Origin: Kangiellaceae bacterium
GTDB lineage: Bacteria; Pseudomonadota; Gammaproteobacteria; Enterobacterales; Kangiellaceae
Reading direction: 5' to 3'
Assembly (NCBI GenBank): GCA_016743995.1
Contig: JADGFG010000002.1
Span: forward strand, 1 to 46,054
DNA: 46,054 bases
Below are positions 26,719 through 35,122 of this stretch, piece by piece. The position numbers were made by a program, and so were the translations under genes. The notes under the pieces were generated by a model. The model had not been told where the DNA came from. It worked only from the letters and a program-made list of their open reading frames with translations, and did no database searches. Every line of letters starts with the position of its first letter. Position 1 is the stretch's first letter.

Positions 26719-26760
26719 ACTATAACGAGAAGCAAATAGCCTTGCGATGACACGGATCAG
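26719..26760 (-). promoter_or_regulatory. Degenerate Fnr-type box and -10 of ubiT
   Basis: The box reads ATGACacggATCAG on the plus strand (26747-26760), matching 7 of 10 positions and sharing both half-sites with the norQ box. On the minus strand TATAGT lies at 26724-26719, so the box is at -41.5. The inferred leader is about 42 nt. Confidence 0.55.
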
Positions 26761-26871
26761 TTAAAATCCCACTAATATATCGCTTTTTTAGCATATAAAT
26801 AGGTGCAAAATATTATGCTTGCTTTATAATTGCGCCAAAGTTTTCCTGGATATGAACAGTCTAAATTAATA

Positions 26872-26913
26872 TTGATTTAGATCACTATTGATATCCTTTT
26901 AAGATTTTACGTA
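26872..26913 (+). promoter_or_regulatory. Fnr-type box upstream of ccoNOQP
   Basis: The box TTGATttagATCAC (26872-26885) matches 9 of 10 positions. A weak -10-like TACGTA (26908-26913) is correctly spaced for -41.5. The resulting leader to the ccoN ATG would be nearly 200 nt. I see no gene in the leader. Between this box and the ubiT box lie about 110 bp with no other recognisable element. Confidence 0.6.
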
Positions 26914-27116
26914 ATCTTCAGCCCCTAAATTACGCAATTTCAGATAAATGGCTATATATTAATTGATAGTCGTTGCTAGAATTGACGGTTAGCTCTGAAA
27001 TGAATAGCAACTATAAAGCAATCTTTACAGCTGATATTCACTTTATAACTACAACGAATTGGCTCCTGATTACGTCATTTATTTAGCTGAACACAAATAA
27101 AACTACAGGATAAAAA

Positions 27117-28562
27117 ATGTCTGAAAATAATTCTCCGACCTACAATTATAAAGTGGTCAGACAATTTTCTATTATGACGGTCGTCTGGGGCATTGTAGGC
27201 ATGTCGGTTGGCGTGCTCATAGCTGCTCAATTATTCTGGCCAGATCTGACTTTTGGCATAGAATACCTGACTTACGGTAGACTGCGCCCTTTACATACCA
27301 ATGCCGTAATTTTTGCCTTCGGTGGTTGTGGCCTGATGGCAACGTCACTTTATGTTGTACAACGCACTTGCCAGGCCCCGCTGATTAGCAACGGCCTGGC
27401 TGCTTTCGTTTTCTGGGGCTGGCAACTTGTCATTGTCCTGGCAGCCATTTCACTACCCATGGGGTGGACCAGTGCTAAAGAGTATGCAGAGCTGGAATGG
27501 CCTATTGATATTCTTATTGCTGTTGTCTGGGTTGCCTACGCTATCCTTTACTTTGGCACGATCATGAAGCGAAAATCTTCGCACATATACGTAGCTAACT
27601 GGTTCTACGGTGCATTTATACTCACCGTTGCTGTTCTGCATATTGTTAATAGTGCGGCCATTCCTATCTCATTAACCAAATCCTACTCGTTATATTCTGG
27701 CGCCATCGACGCAATGATTCAATGGTGGTATGGGCATAATGCGGTAGGCTTCTTCTTAACGGCTGGTTTCCTGGGCATGATGTACTATTTTGTCCCCAAA
27801 CAGGCTGGTCGCCCGGTTTACTCCTATCGGTTATCAATTGTTCACTTCTGGGCGCTTATCGGTATTTATATGTGGGCCGGTCCTCATCACCTTCACTATA
27901 CCGCACTACCTTCATGGGTTCAGTCATTAGGCATGGTGTTTTCACTCATTCTACTTGCCCCCTCATGGGGTGGAATGATTAACGGAATGATGACTTTATC
28001 TGGTGCCTGGCATAAATTACGAACAGACCCTATATTGAAGTTTTTGATCGTTTCTCTTTCTTTTTACGGTATGTCGACCTTTGAAGGTCCAATGATGGCG
28101 ATCAAAACGGTTAATGCATTATCTCATTATACCGACTGGACTGTTGGGCATGTTCACTCAGGCGCGTTAGGCTGGGTTGCATTTATTACTATTGGTTCAA
28201 TGTATTACCTCATCCCCAAATTATTTGGCCGTAAAGATATGATCAGTATTGATTTGATCAATATCCATTTCTGGGTAGCAACTATTGGCGTTGTGTTATA
28301 TATCTCATCAATGTGGATTGCGGGAATAATGCAAGGACTCATGTGGCGAGCCGTTAATGAAGATGGCACGCTCACTTATAGTTTTGTAGAATCAGTTCAG
28401 GCGACTTACCCCTATTATGCGATTCGTCTGGCTGGTGGTGTGCTCTTTTTATCTGGCATGTTAATCATGGCTTATAACGTTATTAAAACAATTCAGGCAG
28501 GCCCAGATTCAATCGAGCAAGATAATCAATCTACAAATAATCAAAGTTCACAGGAGGGCTAA
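27117..28562 (+). CDS. ccoN: cbb3-type cytochrome c oxidase subunit I CcoN
   Basis: This 481-residue, 12-helix catalytic subunit reduces oxygen at haem b3-CuB with high affinity. Haem and copper histidine blocks are visible: [49 protein letters not shown] and the late [17 protein letters not shown]. Length is typical. It is the first gene of ccoNOQP, with 2 bp to ccoO. The upstream Fnr-type box fits induction under low oxygen. Confidence 0.97.
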   Translation: MSENNSPTYNYKVVRQFSIMTVVWGIVGMSVGVLIAAQLFWPDLTFGIEYLTYGRLRPLHTNAVIFAFGGCGLMATSLYVVQRTCQAPLISNGLAAFVFWGWQLVIVLAAISLPMGWTSAKEYAELEWPIDILIAVVWVAYAILYFGTIMKRKSSHIYVANWFYGAFILTVAVLHIVNSAAIPISLTKSYSLYSGAIDAMIQWWYGHNAVGFFLTAGFLGMMYYFVPKQAGRPVYSYRLSIVHFWALIGIYMWAGPHHLHYTALPSWVQSLGMVFSLILLAPSWGGMINGMMTLSGAWHKLRTDPILKFLIVSLSFYGMSTFEGPMMAIKTVNALSHYTDWTVGHVHSGALGWVAFITIGSMYYLIPKLFGRKDMISIDLINIHFWVATIGVVLYISSMWIAGIMQGLMWRAVNEDGTLTYSFVESVQATYPYYAIRLAGGVLFLSGMLIMAYNVIKTIQAGPDSIEQDNQSTNNQSSQEG

Positions 28563-28564
28563 TC

Positions 28565-29173
28565 ATGAAGCACGATACTATTGAGCAAAACATTGGCCTG
28601 ATGGGTCTTCTAATTGTCATTGTCATCAGTTTTGGTGGCCTTGCTGAGATTGTTCCACTTTTTTTTCTAAAGGATACAACTGAGCCTGTCGAAAATCTAA
28701 AACCATACACCGCACTACAGCTTGAAGGACGAGATGTCTATATCAAAGAAGGCTGCCATACCTGTCACTCACAAATGATACGCCCGTTCCGCTCAGAAAC
28801 AGAACGATACGGACATTATTCGGTTGCTGGTGAAAGTGTCTGGGAACACCCCTTTTTATGGGGGTCAAAAAGAACCGGACCTGATTTAGCTCGTGTTGGT
28901 GGGAGATACAGTGATGAGTGGCATCGCGTCCATTTACTCAATCCTCGAGATGTTGTACCTGAATCAAATATGCCCGCATTTACCTGGTTAGACGACAAAA
29001 TGATTAACGCAGAGTTGACAGCCAGTAAATTAAAAGCATTTCAGATCATGGGTGTACCTTATAGTGATGAAGATATTGCAAACGCCAAAGCATCCGTTAA
29101 CGGAAAAACTGAACTAGAAGCCGTTGTTGCCTATTTGCAGTCGCTTGGCCATGCAATTAAAGATAAAAGGTAA
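28565..29173 (+). CDS. ccoO: cbb3 oxidase monohaem subunit CcoO
   Basis: This 202-residue membrane-anchored cytochrome c has one N-terminal helix (about 10-35) and a haem site CHTCH (C64-x2-C67-H68), followed by [18 protein letters not shown], a hallmark of CcoO. Met in SNMPAFTWL is the likely axial ligand. It carries electrons from CcoP to CcoN. ccoQ starts 5 bp downstream. Confidence 0.97.
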   Translation: MKHDTIEQNIGLMGLLIVIVISFGGLAEIVPLFFLKDTTEPVENLKPYTALQLEGRDVYIKEGCHTCHSQMIRPFRSETERYGHYSVAGESVWEHPFLWGSKRTGPDLARVGGRYSDEWHRVHLLNPRDVVPESNMPAFTWLDDKMINAELTASKLKAFQIMGVPYSDEDIANAKASVNGKTELEAVVAYLQSLGHAIKDKR

Positions 29174-29178
29174 ACAGG

Positions 29179-29370
29179 ATGGATCTTAATCTTATCAGAA
29201 GTCTGGTTACGCTAGCACTGTTTGCATTGTTTGTTATCTTAATATTGCAGGTATTTAGCAAGAAAAATAAACGCCACTTCGATAATGCAGGAAAAGCGCT
29301 TTTCGACGATGGCGATGAGCGCTCAGTAGAAATAAAACAAGTTAATACCGGGGTTAATAACAATGAGTGA
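29179..29370 (+). CDS. ccoQ: cbb3 oxidase small subunit CcoQ/FixQ
   Basis: This 63-residue protein has one transmembrane helix (about 6-26), then KKNKRHFDNAGKALFDD, the conserved block after the helix in CcoQ. It stabilises the cbb3 complex. It overlaps ccoP by 8 bp. AACAGGATGG just upstream gives a close ribosome site. Confidence 0.9.
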   Translation: MDLNLIRSLVTLALFALFVILILQVFSKKNKRHFDNAGKALFDDGDERSVEIKQVNTGVNNNE

Positions 29371-30247
29371 TTTTTGGAGTTGGTGGATTATAGTTGTTGT
29401 AGTCATCAATGTTGGCGGTTTTTATCTGCTTTTGCAGTGGACTCGAAAAGTTAAAGTAAAAAGTTCATCAAAAGGTACTACCGGACACGTCTATGATGGT
29501 ATTGAAGAATATAATAACCCACTACCCCGCTGGTGGCTTAATATGTTTTATATCACTTTTGTATTTGCAATAGGTTACTTTATTTTATACCCCGGCCTTG
29601 GTAAATTTGAAGGCGTTCTTAAGTGGACGCAAGAAAATCAGTTAGAAGGTGAGGTAGAGCAAGCAAGTAAAATTTATCAGCCGCTTTTTGATAAATATCT
29701 TAACGTCCCAATCGCAGAACTGGCGAAAAATAAACAAGCAACAGAAATGGGAAAACGCATATTTGTTAACACCTGTTTTGGTTGTCATGGCTCCGATGCA
29801 AGAGGAAATCCGGGTTATCCTGATTTAACTGACAATGACTGGCTATGGGGTGGTAAAGCAGAAAATATTGAACTAAGCATTATCAAAGGACGAACTGGCC
29901 AGATGCCAGCTTTTGGTGAAAGCTTAAAAGCGCACGAAATTGATGAACTGGTAAATTATGTTGGTAAGCTATCGGGTAACGACGTTGACGCAACTAAAGC
30001 AGCGGCAGGAAAATTGCTTTTCGATGTCAATTGTTTTGTATGTCACGGACAGGATGGCAAAGGTAATATTGATGTTGGCGCGCCCAACCTGACAGATTCG
30101 GTCTGGCTACATAGCGCTTCTCGCTCAGGCATTGCCGAAACAATCAGGAATGGACGTATGAACCAGATGCCTCCTCACGCTGAGATTCTGGGTAAAGCAC
30201 GGGTTCATCTTGTCGCAGCCTACGTTTATAGTCTGTCAAATCAGTAA
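29363..30247 (+). CDS. ccoP: cbb3 oxidase dihaem subunit CcoP
   Basis: This 294-residue protein has two N-terminal transmembrane segments (about 6-26 and 58-77) joined by the TGHVYDGIEEYNNPLPRWW motif of CcoP. Two haem sites follow, CFGCH (138-142) and CFVCH (224-228), each with a QMPA or QMPP methionine. It takes electrons from soluble cytochromes. A stem-loop 100 bp downstream probably ends the operon. Confidence 0.97.
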   Translation: MSDFWSWWIIVVVVINVGGFYLLLQWTRKVKVKSSSKGTTGHVYDGIEEYNNPLPRWWLNMFYITFVFAIGYFILYPGLGKFEGVLKWTQENQLEGEVEQASKIYQPLFDKYLNVPIAELAKNKQATEMGKRIFVNTCFGCHGSDARGNPGYPDLTDNDWLWGGKAENIELSIIKGRTGQMPAFGESLKAHEIDELVNYVGKLSGNDVDATKAAAGKLLFDVNCFVCHGQDGKGNIDVGAPNLTDSVWLHSASRSGIAETIRNGRMNQMPPHAEILGKARVHLVAAYVYSLSNQ

Positions 30248-30346
30248 ATACCAGATAACATAATAAACCAGTACATGATGCAGAAATTAAATCATCTTTT
30301 AAAGAACAATGAATTATCAGACGATTTAATTTCTCACAGAATAACA

Positions 30347-30381
30347 AAAACTAATTGAGCATTTATTGATTAATTAGTTTT
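30347..30381 (+). terminator. Stem-loop after ccoNOQP
   Basis: Perfect 10-bp arms AAAACTAATT (30347-30356) and AATTAGTTTT (30372-30381) with a 15-nt loop. The right arm supplies a short T-run. This suggests the assembly genes from 30470 are made separately. I could not place a confident promoter between this loop and ccoG. Confidence 0.5.
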
Positions 30382-30469
30382 GTAATATTGAACTTGCAAA
30401 TACTTTAGTCGCTTACGGTTAAAATGAATTTAACCGAGTAGTTAAGACAAATGATGTCACGAGGATTCT

Positions 30470-31861
30470 ATGTCACAAGAGCAGTCTGACACTTATATTA
30501 TTCAGGATTTATACGCAAAAGCCGACAAAATACACCCTCGCCAGGTCTATGGGCTATTCGCAAAATTAAGGATTTACTCTGTTATTATTTTACTAGGCGC
30601 CTATTATCTCACACCTTGGCTCACCTGGGGATCAAGACAGGCTATTTTACTCGATCTGCCAGCGAGAAAATTCTATTTATTCGGTATCACTTTCTGGCCT
30701 CAGGATTTTGTATATCTTATGCTTCTGCTTGTGATTTGTGCCATTGGCCTTTTTTTATTCACAACCATTGCAGGAAGATTATGGTGTGGATATGCCTGCC
30801 CTCAAACAGTCTGGACAGAAACATTTTTGTGGATTGAAGAACTTGTTGAAGGCAATCGAAATAAAAGAATCAAACTTGATAAAAAGCCGTGGAATGCAGA
30901 AAAAATTACCAGGAAAACGATCAAACATACGCTCTGGATTGTTTTTGCATTATTCACTGGTTATACCTTTGTTGGTTATTTTTCTCCCATTCGTGAGTTG
31001 TTAGGCGGCATTATCAACCTGACACTGGGGCCGTGGGAGTGGTTCTGGGTATTGTTTTATTCTCTTGCAACTTACGGGAATGCAGGCTGGCTGAGAGAAC
31101 AGGTTTGTCTTTATATGTGCCCATATGCTCGATTTCAAAGTGCTATGTTCGACAAAGACACATTAATTATTTCTTATGATAATAAGCGCGGCGAATCTCG
31201 TGGTAAACGAAAACAAGGTAGCGACTATCAATCCAAAGGATTAGGAGACTGCATCGACTGTAATCTCTGCGTGCAAGTCTGCCCTACCGGGATTGATATA
31301 CGTGACGGATTACAACCAGAGTGTATTGCCTGTGCGGCCTGTATTGACGTTTGTGATGATGTTATGAAAAAAATGGATTATCCTCAAAAGCTAATCCGCT
31401 ATACGACGGAACATGAGGAAGAAGGCAAGCCGACAAAATTCTTACGTCCAAGGTTAATGTTGTACGTCATAATGTTTTCTGGCCTGATTTTTAGCTTTCT
31501 GTATTTTCTTACTTCGAGAACACCACTGGAAATCAGTGTGATTAGAGATCGTAACAATTTATTTACAGAAAATTTCAATGGCAATATTGAAAATACTTAT
31601 CTGCTAAAAATACTGAATATGTCACAACAAAATCATCAATACCGACTCAGCATAAAAGGGCCAACTGGCTCTATTGTAAAAGGCAATACTGAGTTTTCGG
31701 TTAAAGCCGGTGAAGTACTGACATTACCTTTACGAATCAGTGTACCACCAGAAAGTATACAAACCCGTTCAAGTGACGTCTTTTTCAATGTGACTACCTT
31801 GAATACAACCAATGAATCTTTTACGGCAAAAGGAAAATTCCTTGGTCCCGGAAAGAACTAA
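30470..31861 (+). CDS. ccoG: cbb3 oxidase assembly ferredoxin-like protein CcoG
   Basis: This 463-residue membrane protein (RdxA/FixG family) reduces copper during cbb3 assembly. It has four or five transmembrane helices, the CGYACPQTVWTE motif, two [4Fe-4S] motifs in GDCIDCNLCVQVCPTG and PECIACAACIDVCDD, and a C-terminal Ig-like periplasmic domain (about 350-463). GAGG lies just before the ATG. It starts the ccoGHI run. Confidence 0.95.
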   Translation: MSQEQSDTYIIQDLYAKADKIHPRQVYGLFAKLRIYSVIILLGAYYLTPWLTWGSRQAILLDLPARKFYLFGITFWPQDFVYLMLLLVICAIGLFLFTTIAGRLWCGYACPQTVWTETFLWIEELVEGNRNKRIKLDKKPWNAEKITRKTIKHTLWIVFALFTGYTFVGYFSPIRELLGGIINLTLGPWEWFWVLFYSLATYGNAGWLREQVCLYMCPYARFQSAMFDKDTLIISYDNKRGESRGKRKQGSDYQSKGLGDCIDCNLCVQVCPTGIDIRDGLQPECIACAACIDVCDDVMKKMDYPQKLIRYTTEHEEEGKPTKFLRPRLMLYVIMFSGLIFSFLYFLTSRTPLEISVIRDRNNLFTENFNGNIENTYLLKILNMSQQNHQYRLSIKGPTGSIVKGNTEFSVKAGEVLTLPLRISVPPESIQTRSSDVFFNVTTLNTTNESFTAKGKFLGPGKN

Positions 31862-31874
31862 ATCAGAGAAAAAA

Positions 31875-32405
31875 ATGAACACTAATACGAATAGTCCCTG
31901 GTTCAAGCAAATCTGGCCATGGTTTATCATCTCCTTTCCGTTACTAACCGTGATTGCGGGTATTATCACTTATTATATTGCAGCAGATAATCCCGTAAGC
32001 CTGGTACAGGATAATTACTTTAAAGAAGGACTTGCTATTAACCAGGTTATTCACCAACAGAAAAAAGCAAAAGAACTCAACATATCCGCAACGCTTAATG
32101 CGGAAAAAACTAGTCAGTTGTTGTTTGTAACCCTTGCCTCAACAAATATTAATATCACTAGTCTTCAAGTTATTTTTTCTCACCCTACTCAGGAAAAGCT
32201 TGATAAACAAATTATTTTTGACGCACTGGGGTTTAATGAATTTGCAGCTCAACTACCCGACTTACCTCAGGCTAAATGGCATGTCCAACTGATAGACAAA
32301 AATAATGGCTGGTTACTCAAGGGACGCTGGAATTATCCTCAAAAAACAAAACTAATACTCAAGAGCCAACCAGTAAAAGTTGAGCCTGTCCAAACCACAA
32401 CCTGA
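31875..32405 (+). CDS. ccoH: CcoH/FixH-like cbb3 assembly membrane protein
   Basis: This 176-residue protein has one N-terminal transmembrane helix (about 14-36) followed by the FixH block YYIAADNPVSLVQDNYFKEGLAINQ and a periplasmic beta-domain ending in WLLKGRWNYP. I start it at ATG 31875 (AGAG upstream); an in-frame ATG at 31812 would overlap ccoG by 50 bp. It stabilises or assembles the oxidase with CcoI. Confidence 0.88.
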   Translation: MNTNTNSPWFKQIWPWFIISFPLLTVIAGIITYYIAADNPVSLVQDNYFKEGLAINQVIHQQKKAKELNISATLNAEKTSQLLFVTLASTNINITSLQVIFSHPTQEKLDKQIIFDALGFNEFAAQLPDLPQAKWHVQLIDKNNGWLLKGRWNYPQKTKLILKSQPVKVEPVQTTT

Positions 32406-32429
32406 CCATTTATTATATTCTGAATAATC

Positions 32430-34850
32430 ATGTCGCAAACTGGCTCACAATGTTTTCATTGCAACCTGGAAATCCCACCAGCGATTAATTACCCGCTTCA
32501 TATTCTGGGGCAAGACAGGAATTTTTGTTGCCCTGGCTGCCAGGCTATTGCAGAAACCATCTGCAAAAACGGACTCCAGGATTTTTATCGTTTTCGTTCT
32601 GGAACAAATAACAGAGCAGAAAAGATCCTGCCTCAGGAGTTACTTGACATTGAAGTATTTGACAATCAATCAATACTAAAAACTATCAGCAAAACCGACA
32701 ACAACCTGACAACTGTTGAGTTAGGCATTGAAGGAATAACCTGTGCAGCTTGTGGCTGGCTAATAAAAAAACAGATTGGACAACGACCTGAAGTTACGGA
32801 CATTCAGGTAAACACGACTACTCGAAGAGCAACACTCAGTTACAATGCAGATGCTTCACTAAGCGATATTTTAAAAAACATTCGACAGCTTGGTTATAGT
32901 GCTTTTCCTTTTTCAGAAGACCAACAAGAACAGGTCATTCAAAAAGAAGACAAAGCTTATATCCGCAGACTTATCATCGCTGGATTGGCTACCATGCAAG
33001 TTATGATGTTCGCTACTGGCCTGTATATTGGCGACTTTCAGGACATTTCATCTGAACACGCTTATTTTCTTCACCTGGTCAGTGCATTAATAACAACACC
33101 TGTTGTAGCTTACTCAGCTTTTCCGTTTTTCATTAATGCCTGGAATGGACTCAAACATGCACATTTTGGAATGGACCTGCCTGTTTCGATTGCAATAATT
33201 TCAGGATTTAGTGCCAGCCTGTTTTCTTTAGTTACTCAGGGAAGCGTCTATTATTTTGACTCAGTTGTCATGTTTACTTTTTTTCTATTACTGGGACGCT
33301 ACCTTGAACATAGAATGCGATTAAAAGCGATTCTTCGGCAACAGAGTTTTAACAAACTTTTGCCCTGGTCTGCGACTCGAAGGAACAAGGATGAATCAAC
33401 CTCTGTGATTCCAGTTAATGACATTAATATTGATGATGAAATAATTATTAATGCTGGTACTGTTGTACCGGTTGATGGCCTGTTACTCGATAAATCAGCA
33501 GAACTTAATCAAGCGGTTATTAGTGGTGAGTCTATGCCAGTGCAAAAAACAAGACATGAAAAATTATATAGTGGGTCATACAACAACTCGTCCAGCTTTA
33601 CAATGAAAGCAACTTCAACCGTCAGAAATAGTCGCCTACAAAAATTAATTCAATTACAAGATGATACTGAAACTTTATCATCTAACATCGTTTCCCTGGC
33701 TGATAAAATCGCTAACATTTATGTCATTGCCTTGCTTGGTCTAACCGTTGTTACTGGCATAATCTGGTGGCAAATTGACCCATCACAAATTTTTCCTGTT
33801 GTATTATCACTACTTGTTGTCAGTTGCCCATGCGCCCTCTCGTTAGCGACTCCAACAGCTGTTGCTGCTGCCATTGCTTCCTTCACGGATAAGGGGCTGA
33901 TGATTAAAAGCCGTGAAGCGCTGTCAAATATGAATGAAATTACTGACATCTATTTTGACAAAACAGGTACATTAACCTCTGGAAAAATGTCACTTGCTAA
34001 AGTTTATACCCACACAGAAGAAGACGAAAATACCTGTATACGAATTGCAGCATGCCTGGAGTCAATATCCAATCACCCCGTTGCCACAGCTTTTTCTCAA
34101 TTGGAAGTGGAACCCATTTCGAATATGGAAAAACAGGAAGTGTTATCCAGAGGGATCACAGGAAAAAAAGATAATGATATTTATACCCTGGGGAAACCCG
34201 GATTTGCGACGTCGGATAAAAAACCCTCTGATGAAGAGTCTATCTTCATTACACCAGACTCTTTAACCAGAATTACGTTGTTTCTAACTAAAAATAACTG
34301 CCATATCGCCACATTTATTTTGACGGACGAAATAGCAGCTGATGCACTCACTGCAGTTAACCAGTTAAAACAGCGGTATGAAATTACCCTGCTCAGTGGA
34401 GACTCACAGCAAGCAAGTCAGGACGTTGCAAATAAACTCGATATTCAAAGTGTTATCAGCAACGTGACGCCCGAGCAAAAATTACAACAGGTGGCTTCCG
34501 CCCAGAAAGCAGGGAAAAAAGTTCTGATGGTCGGTGATGGCGTAAACGATATAGGGGCTTTAAACAAGGCGGATGTCGGCATAACCATGGGGAATGCTAC
34601 ACACCTTTCAAAATCCTCGTCAGATGCCGTATTAGTCAGTAGTAACCTGACTGTCATTAGTGAAGCTCTCACCAGTGCTCGTCAGTTAAAACAGGTTATT
34701 TTTCAAAATATCAGTTGGGCAATAGTCTACAATTTGACCGCTATCCCATTTGCCATGGCTGGTTTAATACCTGCCTGGTTAGCAGCAATTGGTATGACAG
34801 GAAGTTCGCTAATAGTCGTATTAAACGCGTTAAGGTTACGTAACCAATAA
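32430..34850 (+). CDS. ccoI: CcoI/FixI copper P1B-type ATPase
   Basis: The protein has 806 residues. A Cys-rich N-terminal metal-binding module (CFHC, CCPGC, within 1-50) is followed by a heavy-metal-associated domain with C105-A-A-C108, then eight membrane helices. The ion site is C466-P-C468, the phosphorylation site is D510-K-T-G-T, and the ATP-hinge GDGVNDIGALNKADVGI comes near the end. CcoI exports copper to the periplasm for the CuB centre of CcoN. It follows ccoH by 24 bp. No ccoS follows, unlike most ccoGHIS clusters. Confidence 0.94.
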   Translation: MSQTGSQCFHCNLEIPPAINYPLHILGQDRNFCCPGCQAIAETICKNGLQDFYRFRSGTNNRAEKILPQELLDIEVFDNQSILKTISKTDNNLTTVELGIEGITCAACGWLIKKQIGQRPEVTDIQVNTTTRRATLSYNADASLSDILKNIRQLGYSAFPFSEDQQEQVIQKEDKAYIRRLIIAGLATMQVMMFATGLYIGDFQDISSEHAYFLHLVSALITTPVVAYSAFPFFINAWNGLKHAHFGMDLPVSIAIISGFSASLFSLVTQGSVYYFDSVVMFTFFLLLGRYLEHRMRLKAILRQQSFNKLLPWSATRRNKDESTSVIPVNDINIDDEIIINAGTVVPVDGLLLDKSAELNQAVISGESMPVQKTRHEKLYSGSYNNSSSFTMKATSTVRNSRLQKLIQLQDDTETLSSNIVSLADKIANIYVIALLGLTVVTGIIWWQIDPSQIFPVVLSLLVVSCPCALSLATPTAVAAAIASFTDKGLMIKSREALSNMNEITDIYFDKTGTLTSGKMSLAKVYTHTEEDENTCIRIAACLESISNHPVATAFSQLEVEPISNMEKQEVLSRGITGKKDNDIYTLGKPGFATSDKKPSDEESIFITPDSLTRITLFLTKNNCHIATFILTDEIAADALTAVNQLKQRYEITLLSGDSQQASQDVANKLDIQSVISNVTPEQKLQQVASAQKAGKKVLMVGDGVNDIGALNKADVGITMGNATHLSKSSSDAVLVSSNLTVISEALTSARQLKQVIFQNISWAIVYNLTAIPFAMAGLIPAWLAAIGMTGSSLIVVLNALRLRNQ

Positions 34851-35053
34851 TTAATTCAACTTCATATTTTTACCTGCTCAAAATAATAGTCAACATCACT
34901 ACTTTCAAAAACTTACCAGCTAATCAAGCTGCTAATTAAATCATTTTTCAGTTTGAGAACTCTTCATTCAGAAAAGCGTGAATATTCCTGTTTTAATATA
35001 TTTGACAGTGTACTGATAAATATCTCTGTTATGGTGATGCGGATCTATTAACT

Positions 35054-35101
35054 TGTATTTAACCATCAAACAATAAATGTATTTAACCATCAAACAATAA
35101 A
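35054..35101 (+). repeat. Two perfect tandem copies of a 24-bp unit before the protease gene
   Basis: Copies at 35054-35077 and 35078-35101 are identical; each begins TGTATTTAACCATC and ends CAATAAA. They lie 22 bp upstream of the subtilase ATG, overlapping its leader. Either a recent slippage duplication or a doubled binding site would explain them. The rest of the 272-bp gap from ccoI holds nothing I can name. Confidence 0.8.
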
Positions 35102-35122
35102 AATAACAGGAGCTAATTTTAC

